46,618 nt of DNA from Roseovarius sp. UBA6167 (GCA_002428225.1 DIUD01000005.1:30669-77286), one strand, 5' to 3'. Counted from the stretch's first letter, positions 7,782 to 16,918 are shown. The notes: generated from the sequence alone by a model not told the origin. Made by a program: numbers and translations.

Positions 7782-8194
7782 TGCGGGGTCTGGTGGCAAT
7801 CCTTGCCGTGATGGCGGGCCCCGCGCTTGCCGACCGGGTGGAGGCGGTGCGGGTGATCCGCCCGCAGGAGGTCATCGCGCCCGAGGACGTGATCCTGCGC
7901 GAGGGCCCCGAGACGGGTGCGCCGGGTCTCGACGCGATCATCGGGCAGGAGGCGCGCGTGGCGCTCTATCCGGGGCGCGCGATTCATGCGGGCGCCATCG
8001 GCCCCCCCGCCAGCATCGAGCGCAACCAGGTGGTGCCGTTGGTCTATGTCCATGGCGGTCTGCGGATCGAGACAGAGGGGCGCGCACTCGCCCGTGCCGG
8101 GGCGGGCGAGTATGTGCGGGTGATGAACCTTTCCTCGCGCGCCACGGTCACGGGCCGCGTCACCGCCGACGGGCGAATCGAAGTGTCACGATAG
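7781..8194 (+). CDS. flgA: P-ring assembly chaperone FlgA (short form)
   Basis: A 137-aa exported protein that helps FlgI form the P-ring in the periplasm. A Sec signal (MRGLVAILAVMAGPALA, residues 1-17) is followed by a SAF-type region: VIRPQEVIAPEDVILREG, YPGRAIHAGAIG, VPLVYVHGGLRIETEGRAL and the family ending GEYVRVMNLSSRATVTGRVTADG. It is shorter than E. coli FlgA (219 aa) and keeps only the C-terminal part, as is common in alphaproteobacteria. A GTG one codon upstream is an alternative start. The substrate gene flgI is not in the window. Confidence 0.9.
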   Translation: MRGLVAILAVMAGPALADRVEAVRVIRPQEVIAPEDVILREGPETGAPGLDAIIGQEARVALYPGRAIHAGAIGPPASIERNQVVPLVYVHGGLRIETEGRALARAGAGEYVRVMNLSSRATVTGRVTADGRIEVSR

Positions 8195-8201
8195 GAGCCG
8201 G

Positions 8202-8924
8202 ATGATGAGACTGCCGTTAATGCTGTTGCTGGCCGTCGCGGGCTGCGCGCGGATGGATCACATCGGCAAACCGCCGAGTTTTACCCCGACAATGAACACG
8301 ACCGAGCAGCTTGCCATGCTCGATCCCGGCCTGCCGCTGGAGAGCGCGGGCCGGGTGCCGGTGCGCGAAGCCTCGCTCTGGGATGGCGGGCGCAAGTCAC
8401 TTCTGGGAGACCGGCGGGCGGCGCGGCGCGGCGATATCCTGACCGTGGTGGTCGAGATCGACGAGGAGGCGGAAATCTCCAACGCCACCTCGCGGGCGCG
8501 CAACGGCTCGGAAAATCTGGCGATTCCCGATCTCTTCGGCCTGCCGCAGCGCGTCAACCGGAACCTGCCCGAAGGCGCGAGCCTCGACCCGGCGGTGGGG
8601 ATCAGTTCCACCAGCCGATCGGGCGGCAATGGCTCGGTCAAGCGCAGCGAGGAGTTGACGCTGCGGGTGGCGGCGACGGTGATGCAGGTGCTCCCCAACG
8701 GGGTGCTGGAGATCCAGGGCTCGCAGGAGGTGCGCGTGAATTTCGAGCTGCGTGAAATGCTGGTGACGGGTTTCGTGCGGCCCGAGGACATCTCGCGCCA
8801 GAACGAGATCACCTATGACAAGATCGCTGCGGCGCGCATTTCCTATGGCGGGCGCGGGCAGATCACCGATGTCCAGCAACCAAGGATCGGCCAGCAGGTG
8901 CTGGACGCGGTCCTGCCATTCTGA
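8202..8924 (+). CDS. flgH: Flagellar L-ring lipoprotein FlgH
   Basis: A 240-aa outer-membrane lipoprotein that forms the L-ring bushing. The lipobox LAVAGC places the lipidated cysteine at residue 15. Family segments are LLGDRRAARRGDILTVVVEIDEEAEISN, LTLRVAATVMQVLPNGVLEIQGSQEVRVNFE and SRQNEITYDKIAAARISYGGRGQI. Length matches the family. A Shine-Dalgarno (AGGAG) precedes tandem ATG codons at 8202 and 8205. Confidence 0.96.
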   Translation: MMRLPLMLLLAVAGCARMDHIGKPPSFTPTMNTTEQLAMLDPGLPLESAGRVPVREASLWDGGRKSLLGDRRAARRGDILTVVVEIDEEAEISNATSRARNGSENLAIPDLFGLPQRVNRNLPEGASLDPAVGISSTSRSGGNGSVKRSEELTLRVAATVMQVLPNGVLEIQGSQEVRVNFELREMLVTGFVRPEDISRQNEITYDKIAAARISYGGRGQITDVQQPRIGQQVLDAVLPF

Positions 8925-8937
8925 GCGGGGCCGGGGG

Positions 8938-9405
8938 ATGATGCGCATATTCGTGCCGGGGCTGCTTTTGGTGCTCGGCCTTGCGGCCGGGATCGCTGCG
9001 GGGATCGTATTTGCACCGCCTGCCGTCGAGGAAAACGCGGCCGAAACGAGCGCGCCCGCAATCGGGGGGCAACGCGGCGGACAGACCGAATTCGTCCGGC
9101 TCAACAACCAGTTCGTCGTGCCGGTGGTCGCGCGCGACCGGGTTGCCGCGATGGTGCTCATCTCGCTCAGCGTCGAGGTGCGGCTCGGCACGGCGGACGC
9201 GGTCTATGCGCGCGAGCCGAAACTGCGCGACGGCTTTCTCCAGGTGATGTTCGATCACGCCAACCGGGGCGGCTTCGACGGGGCGTTCACCGATGCGAAC
9301 AGCATGGATGTTCTGCGCCGGATGCTGATGGAAGTGGCGCGCGGTCTGCTGGGCGAGGATGTGCGCGGCGTGCTGATTACCGAGATCGCCCGTCAGGACC
9401 TGTGA
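8938..9405 (+). CDS. FliL-like membrane protein (second FliL paralogue)
   Basis: A 155-aa single-pass inner-membrane protein: one N-terminal transmembrane helix (about residues 5-26), a short acidic linker, then a periplasmic domain whose pattern matches the FliL family (FVRLNNQFVVPVVARDRVAAMVLISLSVEV, ending VRGVLITEIARQDL). FliL sits near the stator and supports torque or surface swimming. A more typical FliL lies at 17861-18361, so this is a second family member or a diverged relative. It ends the flgB run and overlaps the convergent gene at 9393 by 13 bp. Tandem ATG codons at 8938 and 8941 are both possible starts. Confidence 0.75.
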   Translation: MMRIFVPGLLLVLGLAAGIAAGIVFAPPAVEENAAETSAPAIGGQRGGQTEFVRLNNQFVVPVVARDRVAAMVLISLSVEVRLGTADAVYAREPKLRDGFLQVMFDHANRGGFDGAFTDANSMDVLRRMLMEVARGLLGEDVRGVLITEIARQDL

Positions 9406-9833
9406 CCCCTCGCGCCGGCCAGCCGCAGGAGCGTGAGGTGGTCAAGGCGCTGCGCCTCGCGGGCCTGAATTTCATGATGTCTCAAGGCGCGGTGGTGCGC
9501 GGCGAGCGCACTTGCCGCCTCGGCCTTGCCGAAGGCCCGGCGCAGGGGCGGCAGCGCCTGTTCCTTGCGCGCGAGGACAAGCGCAAGCTCGGAATTGAAC
9601 GCGGCGCGGTTCCGTCCGACCCAGCCCTGCCACGACAGATCCGCGCCGATTTCACGCAATCCGCTGATCGCCTGCTCCGGCAGGTCACGCGCCGCCTTGG
9701 CCTGCGCGTCGAGGCGCGCGAGCGCCGCGCGCAGCCGTGCCTCGTCCTTCAGGATCACGCGCAACCGCGCCGTCTCGCGGTCGCGCTTCGCCGCCGTGAG
9801 CGCGACAAGCGCAGAGATGTCGCCCGGCTTCAT
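9393..9833 (-). CDS. Small helical protein downstream of flhB, possible FliJ-like
   Basis: A 146-aa protein, almost entirely predicted helix and rich in Ala, Arg, Leu and Glu (ALVALTAAKRDRETARLR, LRAALARLDAQAKAARDL, SALAAHHRALRHHEIQAREAQRL), with no signal or membrane segment. It is coupled to flhB by an ATGA overlap. FliJ, the coiled-coil stalk between FliI and FlhA, has the same length (about 147 aa) and build and is missing next to fliI, so this gene may fill that role. Sequence identity to FliJ is not evident by eye; the call rests on size, helix content and context. Confidence 0.6.
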   Translation of the reverse strand: MKPGDISALVALTAAKRDRETARLRVILKDEARLRAALARLDAQAKAARDLPEQAISGLREIGADLSWQGWVGRNRAAFNSELALVLARKEQALPPLRRAFGKAEAASALAAHHRALRHHEIQAREAQRLDHLTLLRLAGARGHRS

Positions 9834-10918
9834 CCGAAGGCCCGCGCCTTGCGGCGCATCGCGTCGGCAAAGCGGATCGCCGCGGCGACGGCGCGATAGT
9901 GGCGCGGGTCGATCTCCTGCCCGATTTCCGTCTCGGCATGAAGCGCGCGGGCGGCGGGCGGATCGCTATGGATCGGGACACCGTGCTCATGCGCCGTCTC
10001 GCGGATCGTGCGCGCCATGTGATCGACGCCCTTGGCCACGCAGACCGGGGCCGCGCCCGGCGCGCGGCTCCATTTCAGTGCCACCGCGTAATGGGTGGGG
10101 TTGACGATCACCACATCGGCCCTGGGCACCTCGGCCATCATCTGCCGCGAGGCGATGTCCATGCCCTTCTGGCGGCGCTGTTGTTTCATGTGGGGATCGC
10201 CCTCGCTGTCCTTGTGCTCGTCGCGGATTTCCTTGTGCGACATGCGCTGGCGGCGGGCATGATCGAATCGCTGCCAGAGAAAATCGACCGCGCCGATGGC
10301 CAGCGCCAGAAGCAGCACCACGGCGAGAAACTCCACCACCATGCGCGCCATGAGCGCGCCGATCTGGCCTGGCGCGGCATGGAGCGTGGCCGCAAGGCGC
10401 GGCAACTGCCCGGTGAGATATGTGCCCAGGAGCACGCAATAGGCGAGCAGCTTGACCGCGCTCTTGGCAAATTCGAAAAGCCCGCCGGGGCCATATTTGT
10501 TGCGGGCGTTCTCGATCGGGTTGATGCGCGACAGTCTGGGCTCGAGCTTCGAGGGGGCAAAGACAAGGCTGCGCTGCGCCACCACCGACAGGAGCGCCCC
10601 CGCGCCGGGCAGCAGGAACCAGGCCATGAGTGCCAGCGCGATGCCACCCATCAGCCCGCCCAAAGCGGACGCGCCCGAGCCACCCGCAAAGATCAGCGCG
10701 GCGAGGCGGTCGGGCTGGTCGAGGAGGCGCATCATCAGCGATCCGGCCTCCGATACGGAGCCTGCGCCGACAGCCAGCGCGGCCAGGACGAAGCCCGCAT
10801 AGGAGCCCGCGGTGTTGAGATCCGCAGAGCGCGCCAGTTCGCCCTTTTCCCGCGCTTTTTCAATCTTTTGCGGCGTCGCCTCATGGGTCTTTTCGCCCTC
10901 GTCCTGCCCCTCGGCCAT
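9830..10918 (-). CDS. flhB: Flagellar export specificity switch protein FlhB
   Basis: A 362-aa inner-membrane protein that controls the order of flagellar export. The N-terminus has the typical charged start (EKTHEATPQKIEKAREKGELARS), four transmembrane helices follow (about residues 30-210), and the cytoplasmic domain holds the self-cleaving NPTH site in VVIVNPTHYAVALKW. The C-terminus has GVPIHSDPPAARALH. Length matches the family. The ATG at 10918 overlaps the fliR stop region, so fliR and flhB are coupled. Confidence 0.97.
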   Translation of the reverse strand: MAEGQDEGEKTHEATPQKIEKAREKGELARSADLNTAGSYAGFVLAALAVGAGSVSEAGSLMMRLLDQPDRLAALIFAGGSGASALGGLMGGIALALMAWFLLPGAGALLSVVAQRSLVFAPSKLEPRLSRINPIENARNKYGPGGLFEFAKSAVKLLAYCVLLGTYLTGQLPRLAATLHAAPGQIGALMARMVVEFLAVVLLLALAIGAVDFLWQRFDHARRQRMSHKEIRDEHKDSEGDPHMKQQRRQKGMDIASRQMMAEVPRADVVIVNPTHYAVALKWSRAPGAAPVCVAKGVDHMARTIRETAHEHGVPIHSDPPAARALHAETEIGQEIDPRHYRAVAAAIRFADAMRRKARAFG

Positions 10919-11700
10919 CAGCGTCCCCCCAGCGGATCGGCGAGAAAATCGCCAAGCGCATCGGCCCAGAGGCCGAGCATGGCTGGCGCCAGAAGCATCA
11001 GAAGGACAAGCCCCGCACCAGTGATCGCGGGCGCGCCGATAAAGACCACCATGAGCTGCGGCATGGCGCGGTTGATGATGCCGAGCGTGAGATTGTAGAG
11101 CGTCGAGGCGATGACAAAGGGGGCGGCCAGCGTGAAGGCAAAGCCGAAGGCATGGGCCACGCGGTTGATGCCCCATTCCGCCACCGCCGCCGCGAGCGGC
11201 GGCACGCCCGGCGGCAGGAGGCGATAGCTGGAGACGGCAAGCTCGGCCAGACGCAGGTGCAGCCCGAGCATCATCGCCAATGCCAGCGCACCGGTTAGCA
11301 GCAGGTGGCCAATGGCCGGCATGGGGGTGGCGCCGGCGGCCCCGAGGATCTGCGACAGCGATGTGGATTGCGCGGCGATGGCTCCGGCGGTCTGGAGGGC
11401 GATCACGAAAAGGCGAATTCCGAGGCCAAGCAGCAGGCCGATGCCGGTCTCGGTAAGGATGAGCCGCGCCAGCGGCACCTCATGGGGAAGCATGGTAATC
11501 AGGCCGGGCGCGACCGCGGGGGTGACGACGGCGGTCAGCCCGAGCGCAAGGCCGAGCTTCACGCGCACCGGCACAGAGGTCTCACCGAAGCCGGGAAAGA
11601 GCGCGATGAGCGGCGCGATCCGAAGAAACACGAGGGCGTTTAGCCAAAGCAGGTCCTGCGCAAGAGGCACGAACCCGCCGAGCGCGCCGAGCCCACTCAT
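10918..11700 (-). CDS. fliR: Flagellar export gate protein FliR
   Basis: A 260-aa inner-membrane protein that completes the FliPQR export channel. Five or six hydrophobic helices are visible, with family landmarks FLRIAPLIALFPGFGETSVPVRVKLGLALG near the N-terminus and NRAMPQLMVVFIGAPAITGAGLVLL near the C-terminus. Length matches the family. It overlaps flhA by 4 bp (ATGA) upstream and abuts flhB downstream, the common flhA-fliR-flhB order. Confidence 0.96.
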   Translation of the reverse strand: MSGLGALGGFVPLAQDLLWLNALVFLRIAPLIALFPGFGETSVPVRVKLGLALGLTAVVTPAVAPGLITMLPHEVPLARLILTETGIGLLLGLGIRLFVIALQTAGAIAAQSTSLSQILGAAGATPMPAIGHLLLTGALALAMMLGLHLRLAELAVSSYRLLPPGVPPLAAAVAEWGINRVAHAFGFAFTLAAPFVIASTLYNLTLGIINRAMPQLMVVFIGAPAITGAGLVLLMLLAPAMLGLWADALGDFLADPLGGR

Positions 11701-13778
11701 GCGGCCACCACGCCGACGAGCGAGGGTCTGCTTTCGGTGCCGATTTCCTCGAATGAGAGCACCGGCGCGCCGATCTGTTTGGCGGCAAGCGCCGTGCGCA
11801 AAAACCGGCGGCGCGGTGTCGAGGTGACGATGGCGGGCGCGATGCCCTTTTCCTGCGCCGCGTTCACGGCTTCGGCCGCGGCCCCGGTCAGCGCATTGAA
11901 GAGATCGGGCGGCAGGGCCACATCGAGCCGCCCGCGCTCTGCCTCGATCTGGTAGGTGGCAAATCGTTCCTCCCATTCCGGGGCGAGTTGAATGAGTGGC
12001 AACGTGCCGTCAGGCCGCTTCAGTTCGGCCACCAGCTGAAAGCCGAGGCGCTGGCGGACATGCTCGCAGACCGTCTCGGGCGCGGCCCCGCCCTGCCGCC
12101 CCTCGGCCGCGGCCTCGATGATGAGCGGCAGGTTGCGGATCGAGACCTGTTCGGCAAGGAGCAGCCGCAGCACCGCGTGCAAGAGGTCGGGCGCGATCCG
12201 GTCGGGGATCATCTCGTCCAGCAGCTTGCGATTGGCCTCGGCGCGGGCGCGGTCCGACAGGTTCACCATCTCGTCGAGCAGCCGCCGCATCGCCTTCATC
12301 GTCAGGAGGCGGCTGAGGTTGCGGCGAATGACCTCGAGCAGATGGGTGGCCAGCACCTCGGTCGGGGTCACGAGCGTTGCCCCGTCCAGCGCCGCGCCGT
12401 CGCGTGCGGCGGCGGGAATCCAGCGGGCGGGCGCGCCATAGACCGGCTCGCGCACCGCCTCGCCGGGGGGGAGGGCGGGGTGGCTCTCGGGGTCGAGCGC
12501 GAGCAGGTTGTCGGGCCGCAGGCCGGCGCGCGCCTGCTCGACCCCGTGCACGCGGATGACATAGCTGCCGGGCGTCAGGCCCGCATCGTCGGTCAGCCGG
12601 ATCTCGGGCAGGATAAGGCCATAGCGGGTGGCAATGTGGCGGCGCATGTTGGCGATGCGCGCATCCAGCCCCTCGCCCGGATCGAGCACCATGTTGACGA
12701 GATCAGGGGCGAATTCCACATGGATATCGTCAAGCTCGAGAATATCGCCCATGGAGGGCTCAGGCGGGGGCGCGGCGGAGGATGCGGCCTCGGCCAGCGG
12801 GGCATCGCGGCGCGCACGAAAGCCCATTGCGGCCACAGCGCCCAGGGTCAGGCCGCCGAGGAAGAAGGGCACGAAAGGCAGGCCCGGGACCAGCGCGAAA
12901 AGCGCCATCAGCACCGCCACCGTGGCAAGCGCGGCCGGGTGGCGGCCGATCTGGGCAATCATCGCCGCGTCGGTCGCCCCCAGCGTGCCGCCTCGCGCGA
13001 GCAGAAGCGCCGTGGCGATCGAGATGACCACTGCCGGGATCTGCGTCACCAGCCCGTCGCCTACGGTGAGGATGGCATAGGTCTCGAATGCGCGACCAAG
13101 CGGCATGTCATGCACGACCGTGCCCATGATCAACCCCATCACCAGATTGAGAAGCGTGATCAGCAAGCCCGCGACCGCATCGCCCTTGACGAACTTCGAC
13201 GCCCCGTCGAGCGAGCCGAAAAACGTCGTCTCCTGCTGTTCACGGTCGCGGCGCTCGCGTGCTTCTTCATGGGTGATCGCGCCTGCCGACATGTCGCTGT
13301 CGATGGCCAGTTGCTTGCCCGGCATGGCGTCGAGCGCGAAACGCGCGCCCACCTCGGCCATGCGCGCGGCGCCCTTGGTTATCACGAGGAAATTGACGAT
13401 CAGAAGCACACCAAAGACCACGAGGCCCAGAAAGACGCTGCCGCCCATGACAAAATTGGCGAACCCCTCGATTACGTTGCCCGCCGCCGATGTGCCGGCA
13501 TGGCCCTGTCCGATAATCAGCTTGGTCGAGGAGACATTGAGCGAGAGCCTGAGCATCAGCGACGCAAGCAGGATCGTCGGGAAGGAAGAGAAATCAAGCG
13601 GGCGTTCGATGAAAAGGGTGATGGTGAAGATGAGAATGGCCAGCGCGAAGGAGGCGGCAAGCCCGATATCGAGCACCCAGGCGGGCATCGGCAGGATCAT
13701 CATGGTGATGATCGCCATGAGCGCGAGCGCCAGCAGCACGGTCGGCTGAAAGAGTTGGGCTGGGCTAAGGCGCGGCAT
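11697..13778 (-). CDS. flhA: Flagellar export apparatus protein FlhA
   Basis: A 693-aa export gate protein: eight transmembrane helices (about residues 15-310) and a cytoplasmic nonameric ring that docks chaperone-substrate complexes. The cytoplasmic FHIPEP loop region shows FVVFGVLLIVNFLVITKGAARMAEVGARFALDAMPGKQLAIDSDM-type sequence, and the ring domain has EIRLTDDAGLTPGSYVIRVHG and VLATHLLEVIRRNLSRLL. Length matches the family (about 690). It starts 3 nt after the 732-aa gene stops, in the same operon. Confidence 0.97.
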   Translation of the reverse strand: MPRLSPAQLFQPTVLLALALMAIITMMILPMPAWVLDIGLAASFALAILIFTITLFIERPLDFSSFPTILLASLMLRLSLNVSSTKLIIGQGHAGTSAAGNVIEGFANFVMGGSVFLGLVVFGVLLIVNFLVITKGAARMAEVGARFALDAMPGKQLAIDSDMSAGAITHEEARERRDREQQETTFFGSLDGASKFVKGDAVAGLLITLLNLVMGLIMGTVVHDMPLGRAFETYAILTVGDGLVTQIPAVVISIATALLLARGGTLGATDAAMIAQIGRHPAALATVAVLMALFALVPGLPFVPFFLGGLTLGAVAAMGFRARRDAPLAEAASSAAPPPEPSMGDILELDDIHVEFAPDLVNMVLDPGEGLDARIANMRRHIATRYGLILPEIRLTDDAGLTPGSYVIRVHGVEQARAGLRPDNLLALDPESHPALPPGEAVREPVYGAPARWIPAAARDGAALDGATLVTPTEVLATHLLEVIRRNLSRLLTMKAMRRLLDEMVNLSDRARAEANRKLLDEMIPDRIAPDLLHAVLRLLLAEQVSIRNLPLIIEAAAEGRQGGAAPETVCEHVRQRLGFQLVAELKRPDGTLPLIQLAPEWEERFATYQIEAERGRLDVALPPDLFNALTGAAAEAVNAAQEKGIAPAIVTSTPRRRFLRTALAAKQIGAPVLSFEEIGTESRPSLVGVVAA

Positions 13779-13781
13779 GGC

Positions 13782-15980
13782 TCAACGCTCCGGCATCGGG
13801 GTTTCGGCGAGAAGGCGCGTGAGAACATCGCGCGCTGCGCGGGTTTCTTCGACAACGCTGCGGGGCCCGTCGAGCACGCTATCCGGGGCGGCGGGAGCAG
13901 GATGCTCCTCTAGCACCGTCGCCACCTCGCGCAAGAGCGGGTTTTCGGCCGCGGCGAGAGATGCCGGATCGCGGGTGCGCAACGCGGCGCGATCCGCCTC
14001 GGGCTGCGCCGCGCTCGCGGCAAAGAGTGCCCGCGCGGTGGCATGATCGCCGCGCATGGTGCGGGCGCGGGCGCGTAGCCGGTCGGCCTCGGGGCCGTCG
14101 AGGGACAACAGCGCAAGTTCGGCCTCGGCCGGGCGGGCCCGCGCGAGCGAGATTTCGGCACGCAGAAGTCGCAGGGCCGGATCGGCCTGGCCCGGGCGCA
14201 GGACGCGGTCGGCGGCATCGGCAAAGCCTGCGTCAAGCAGGCGGCGCGCAATCGCGCCGGCGAGTGTTTCGGTCATCGCCCCAGGTGCCAAAAAGCGATC
14301 GCTGAGCACATAGCGCAGGAAGGTGAGGTCATCGGCGGCGCGGGTGGCTTCGCGCAAGACGCTCTCGGCCATGGCCCGTGCCACCGGCTCCGCCGGGTCG
14401 AGGGCGAGCCGGTCAAACTCGGCGGCGGCCTCGTCAAAGGCCCCGGCGGCGGCGAGTGCGCTCACATGGGCCACGGCCAGCCGCTCGCCGATCGCCGTGC
14501 CGCGCAGTTCATGCGCATAGGCCCCGGCCAGTTGGGCCTGATCGATGGCCACCGGCGCGCCGCGCAAGAGAGAAGCCTCGATGGCGATAGCAAGAGCCTC
14601 GGCGGCATGGATGGAATTTGTGCGGCTGACCTCGGCCAGCGCGGCCATGTCCGGATCGGCGGCTCTCGCGGCGAGGTCGGCCCGCGCCAGGCCGATCCCG
14701 GCTTCGCCCGGAGCGGCGAGCGGGTCGATCATACGCTGGAGGTGACTGGCCGTATCCGCATGGCGGGCTGCGATCAGATGCTGCACGAGTCCCGGCCCGA
14801 GACTGCGACGCAATCCTGCGGGAAGCGCTGCGAAGCTGCGTTGCAGGGCGGCATGATCGAAGGTCAGCTCGTCATCGAGCTGTCCCCGCGCCAGAAGCGC
14901 CCACAACACTGTCGGCTCGCCGCAACCAGTGGCCGCGCGCAAGGGCGCGCTCTCGGGCAGTGGGCCTTGATCGACAAGCTGCGCGACATCCCCGAGCAGC
15001 CGGGTCTCGGCGTCCGGCGCTCCGACGAAGCTCAGGATCTGGCGGGCCTCGGCACCAAAACCGTGATGGATGTAAAGCCGCGCCAGATCGCGCACGGCCT
15101 GCCGGTTGATCGCATCAAATTCGCCGAAAAGATTACGGTAGAGTTGTCCCATTCTCTCCGGCAGGCTGTCGGGACCGCCCCAGGAGGGCACGTCGAGCAG
15201 CGCGGGCGCGGGGCAGGCAGGCTCTGCCCGAAGGACCGTTCGTGCCCCGCCCCGCCCCGCCCCGTCGCGATCCAGGCTGGTGTGAGCGCGCAGGGTGATG
15301 GTATCGACCGGGCGAACAGGTTGCGCGTCTGCCGTCGCGGGCTCGGGCTCGGGCGCCGGGTTGCGGGTGTCGGAGGGCGGCGGCGCGAGGTGGATCCGAC
15401 CTGCTTCAGGCGCCGCCATGACAAGCCCTTGGCTTGCGGCCCGTCCCAGTTGATGCAGCAAGACCGAGCGCATACTGTCAAGATCGGGGGGCGGCGACGC
15501 ACCGACATCGGGGCTCTTGTCCTGCGCTGGCGCCGGCGCGAACCGCGCGGCAAATGCCTCGGCGGCGGGTGAGGGAACCGAAAGGTCGGGGAGAGTGGCG
15601 GGGTGGGGCGCGGGCTGGACCGGCACCGGGTCGGCGATGTCTATGACGAGCATGGCGTCGCCATGCCAGAACGGGCGCAAAGCGCAGTCGCAGGCCAGAT
15701 CGAGCCGGAGCCTGCCTTGCCCCGCAGGCGCATCAACCGCGGTGAGGCGCCCCCGCCCGATTCGGGTAAAGACAGCGTCGAGATCAAAGCGCAATGTCTG
15801 CGTGTCGAAGACGATCGTCGCGCCCCCTTCGAGCGGTTCGACCCGATAGTCGAGGCGGCCCGGCAAGTAAATCACCAGCCGGTCGAACCCGTCATGCGCG
15901 CCCGAGCGCACCGGCACGCTCTGGGCCAGGGCGGGCGCGGCAAGAGAAAGCGCGAGAAGGACAAGCGCGGCGCGGATCAT
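13782..15980 (-). CDS. Large exported AMIN-like/helical-repeat protein between motA and flhA, possible MotC analogue
   Basis: A 732-aa protein with a Sec signal (MIRAALVLLALSLAAPALA, cleavage near residue 19). Residues about 21-115 form an AMIN-like beta domain (DGFDRLVIYLPGRLDYRVEP, RLRLDLACDCALRPFW, MLVIDIADP). A Pro/Ala-rich linker runs to about 270. The rest is Ala/Leu/Arg-rich helix that looks like TPR or SEL1-type repeats (RAMAESVLREATRAADDL, RPAEAELALLSLDGPEADRLRARA). I do not recognise a named family. It is coupled to motA by an ATGA overlap and lies where motB usually sits, although it has no OmpA-like peptidoglycan domain. MotC of Sinorhizobium, also periplasmic and paired with MotE, is the nearest functional model; that is inference. 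Confidence 0.75.
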   Translation of the reverse strand: MIRAALVLLALSLAAPALAQSVPVRSGAHDGFDRLVIYLPGRLDYRVEPLEGGATIVFDTQTLRFDLDAVFTRIGRGRLTAVDAPAGQGRLRLDLACDCALRPFWHGDAMLVIDIADPVPVQPAPHPATLPDLSVPSPAAEAFAARFAPAPAQDKSPDVGASPPPDLDSMRSVLLHQLGRAASQGLVMAAPEAGRIHLAPPPSDTRNPAPEPEPATADAQPVRPVDTITLRAHTSLDRDGAGRGGARTVLRAEPACPAPALLDVPSWGGPDSLPERMGQLYRNLFGEFDAINRQAVRDLARLYIHHGFGAEARQILSFVGAPDAETRLLGDVAQLVDQGPLPESAPLRAATGCGEPTVLWALLARGQLDDELTFDHAALQRSFAALPAGLRRSLGPGLVQHLIAARHADTASHLQRMIDPLAAPGEAGIGLARADLAARAADPDMAALAEVSRTNSIHAAEALAIAIEASLLRGAPVAIDQAQLAGAYAHELRGTAIGERLAVAHVSALAAAGAFDEAAAEFDRLALDPAEPVARAMAESVLREATRAADDLTFLRYVLSDRFLAPGAMTETLAGAIARRLLDAGFADAADRVLRPGQADPALRLLRAEISLARARPAEAELALLSLDGPEADRLRARARTMRGDHATARALFAASAAQPEADRAALRTRDPASLAAAENPLLREVATVLEEHPAPAAPDSVLDGPRSVVEETRAARDVLTRLLAETPMPER

Positions 15981-16846
15981 GCGGCCTCCTGCCTGAGCGC
16001 CCTGAGCGCCTCTTCCAGATCGCCAAAGCTGGGCCGGTTGTGGCCGGGAGTGTTCTGGCGCCCCACCTCTATGCAGATATTGGCGGCATGGTTTTGCATG
16101 TTGGCGATCAGCACCTCGCGGATGAGGCGGTAGAAATGTGCGTCTTCCTCGATCACCTCGCGCAGCTTGGTGGCGAAAGGACCGACAAAGCCATAGGCCA
16201 TGAACACGCCCAGAAAGGTGCCGACAAGCGCCCCGCCGATCATCTTGCCGAGGATTTCGGGCGGCTGGTCGATCGAGGCCATGGTCTTGATCACCCCCAG
16301 AACCGCAGCGACGATACCAAGGGCAGGCAGCCCGTCGGCCATGGTCTGAAGCGCATGGCTGGTTTGCAGGGCGTGGTGGTGGTGCGCCTCCATCCGCTTG
16401 TCGAGCACCTCCTCGACCTGGTGGGGATTGTCGTAATTCATCGAGGCCGAGCGCATCGTGTCGCCGATGAGCGCCACCGCCTCGGGATCGGCAAGGATGC
16501 GGGGATAGCGGGTGAAGATCGATGAGTCCGCCGGGGTCTCGATATGCTCTTCCACCGCGACCGGATTCTGCCGCGCAAGGCGAATCAGGGTGAAGAGCAG
16601 GCACAGAAGATCGCGGTAATCCTCGGGCTTCCAGCGCGGCCCCTTGAACACCTTGCCGATATCCCTGAGCGTGTGCCTGATCGTGGTGCTGTCATTGCTG
16701 ATGAGAAAGGCACCGATGGCGGCGCCGCCGATTATCATCAACTCGAACGGCAGCGAGTGCAGGATGATACCGATCTTGCCTCCGGCGGCGAGATAGCCGC
16801 CAAAGACCATGACGAAGATCATCAAAATACCGACAAGTCCGATCAT
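15977..16846 (-). CDS. motA: Flagellar motor stator protein MotA
   Basis: A 289-aa inner-membrane stator subunit that conducts protons with MotB and pushes on FliG. Four transmembrane helices are visible (two near residues 3-50, two near 170-215), with family segments MADGLPALGIVAAVLGVIKTM and GGALVGTFLGVFMAYGFVGPFATKL and the charged cytoplasmic loop between them. Length matches the family (about 290). The ATG at 16846 is chosen over a GTG one codon upstream because of Shine-Dalgarno spacing (GGAGAGG). motB is not adjacent. Confidence 0.96.
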   Translation of the reverse strand: MIGLVGILMIFVMVFGGYLAAGGKIGIILHSLPFELMIIGGAAIGAFLISNDSTTIRHTLRDIGKVFKGPRWKPEDYRDLLCLLFTLIRLARQNPVAVEEHIETPADSSIFTRYPRILADPEAVALIGDTMRSASMNYDNPHQVEEVLDKRMEAHHHHALQTSHALQTMADGLPALGIVAAVLGVIKTMASIDQPPEILGKMIGGALVGTFLGVFMAYGFVGPFATKLREVIEEDAHFYRLIREVLIANMQNHAANICIEVGRQNTPGHNRPSFGDLEEALRALRQEAA

Positions 16847-16893
16847 CACCCTCTCCGTATCGATGCGCTGTGCGCTATCCTGACATCCGCCGG

Positions 16894-16908
16894 TTACCCG
16901 CCGGTTAA
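16894..16908. promoter_or_regulatory. CtrA-like half-site pair upstream of motA
   Basis: TTAC-CCGCCGG-TTAA (reverse strand TTAA-CCGGCGG-GTAA) fits TTAA-N7-TTAA with one mismatch. It is also a direct repeat of CCGGTTA. It lies in the 72-bp gap between the MotE-like gene and motA, about 48 nt before the motA ATG. The rest of this leftward operon has almost no gaps, which suggests an internal promoter here. Confidence 0.4.
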
Positions 16909-16918
16909 GAGCCGCTGA

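Noticed and set aside
5820..7799. 659-codon leftward open reading across fliE-flgG
   Set aside because: It is antisense to five well-supported flagellar genes, has no family pattern, and is rich in Arg and His.
11988..13913. 641-codon rightward open reading opposite flhA
   Set aside because: Composition is that of a shadow frame; FlhA on the other strand is unmistakable.
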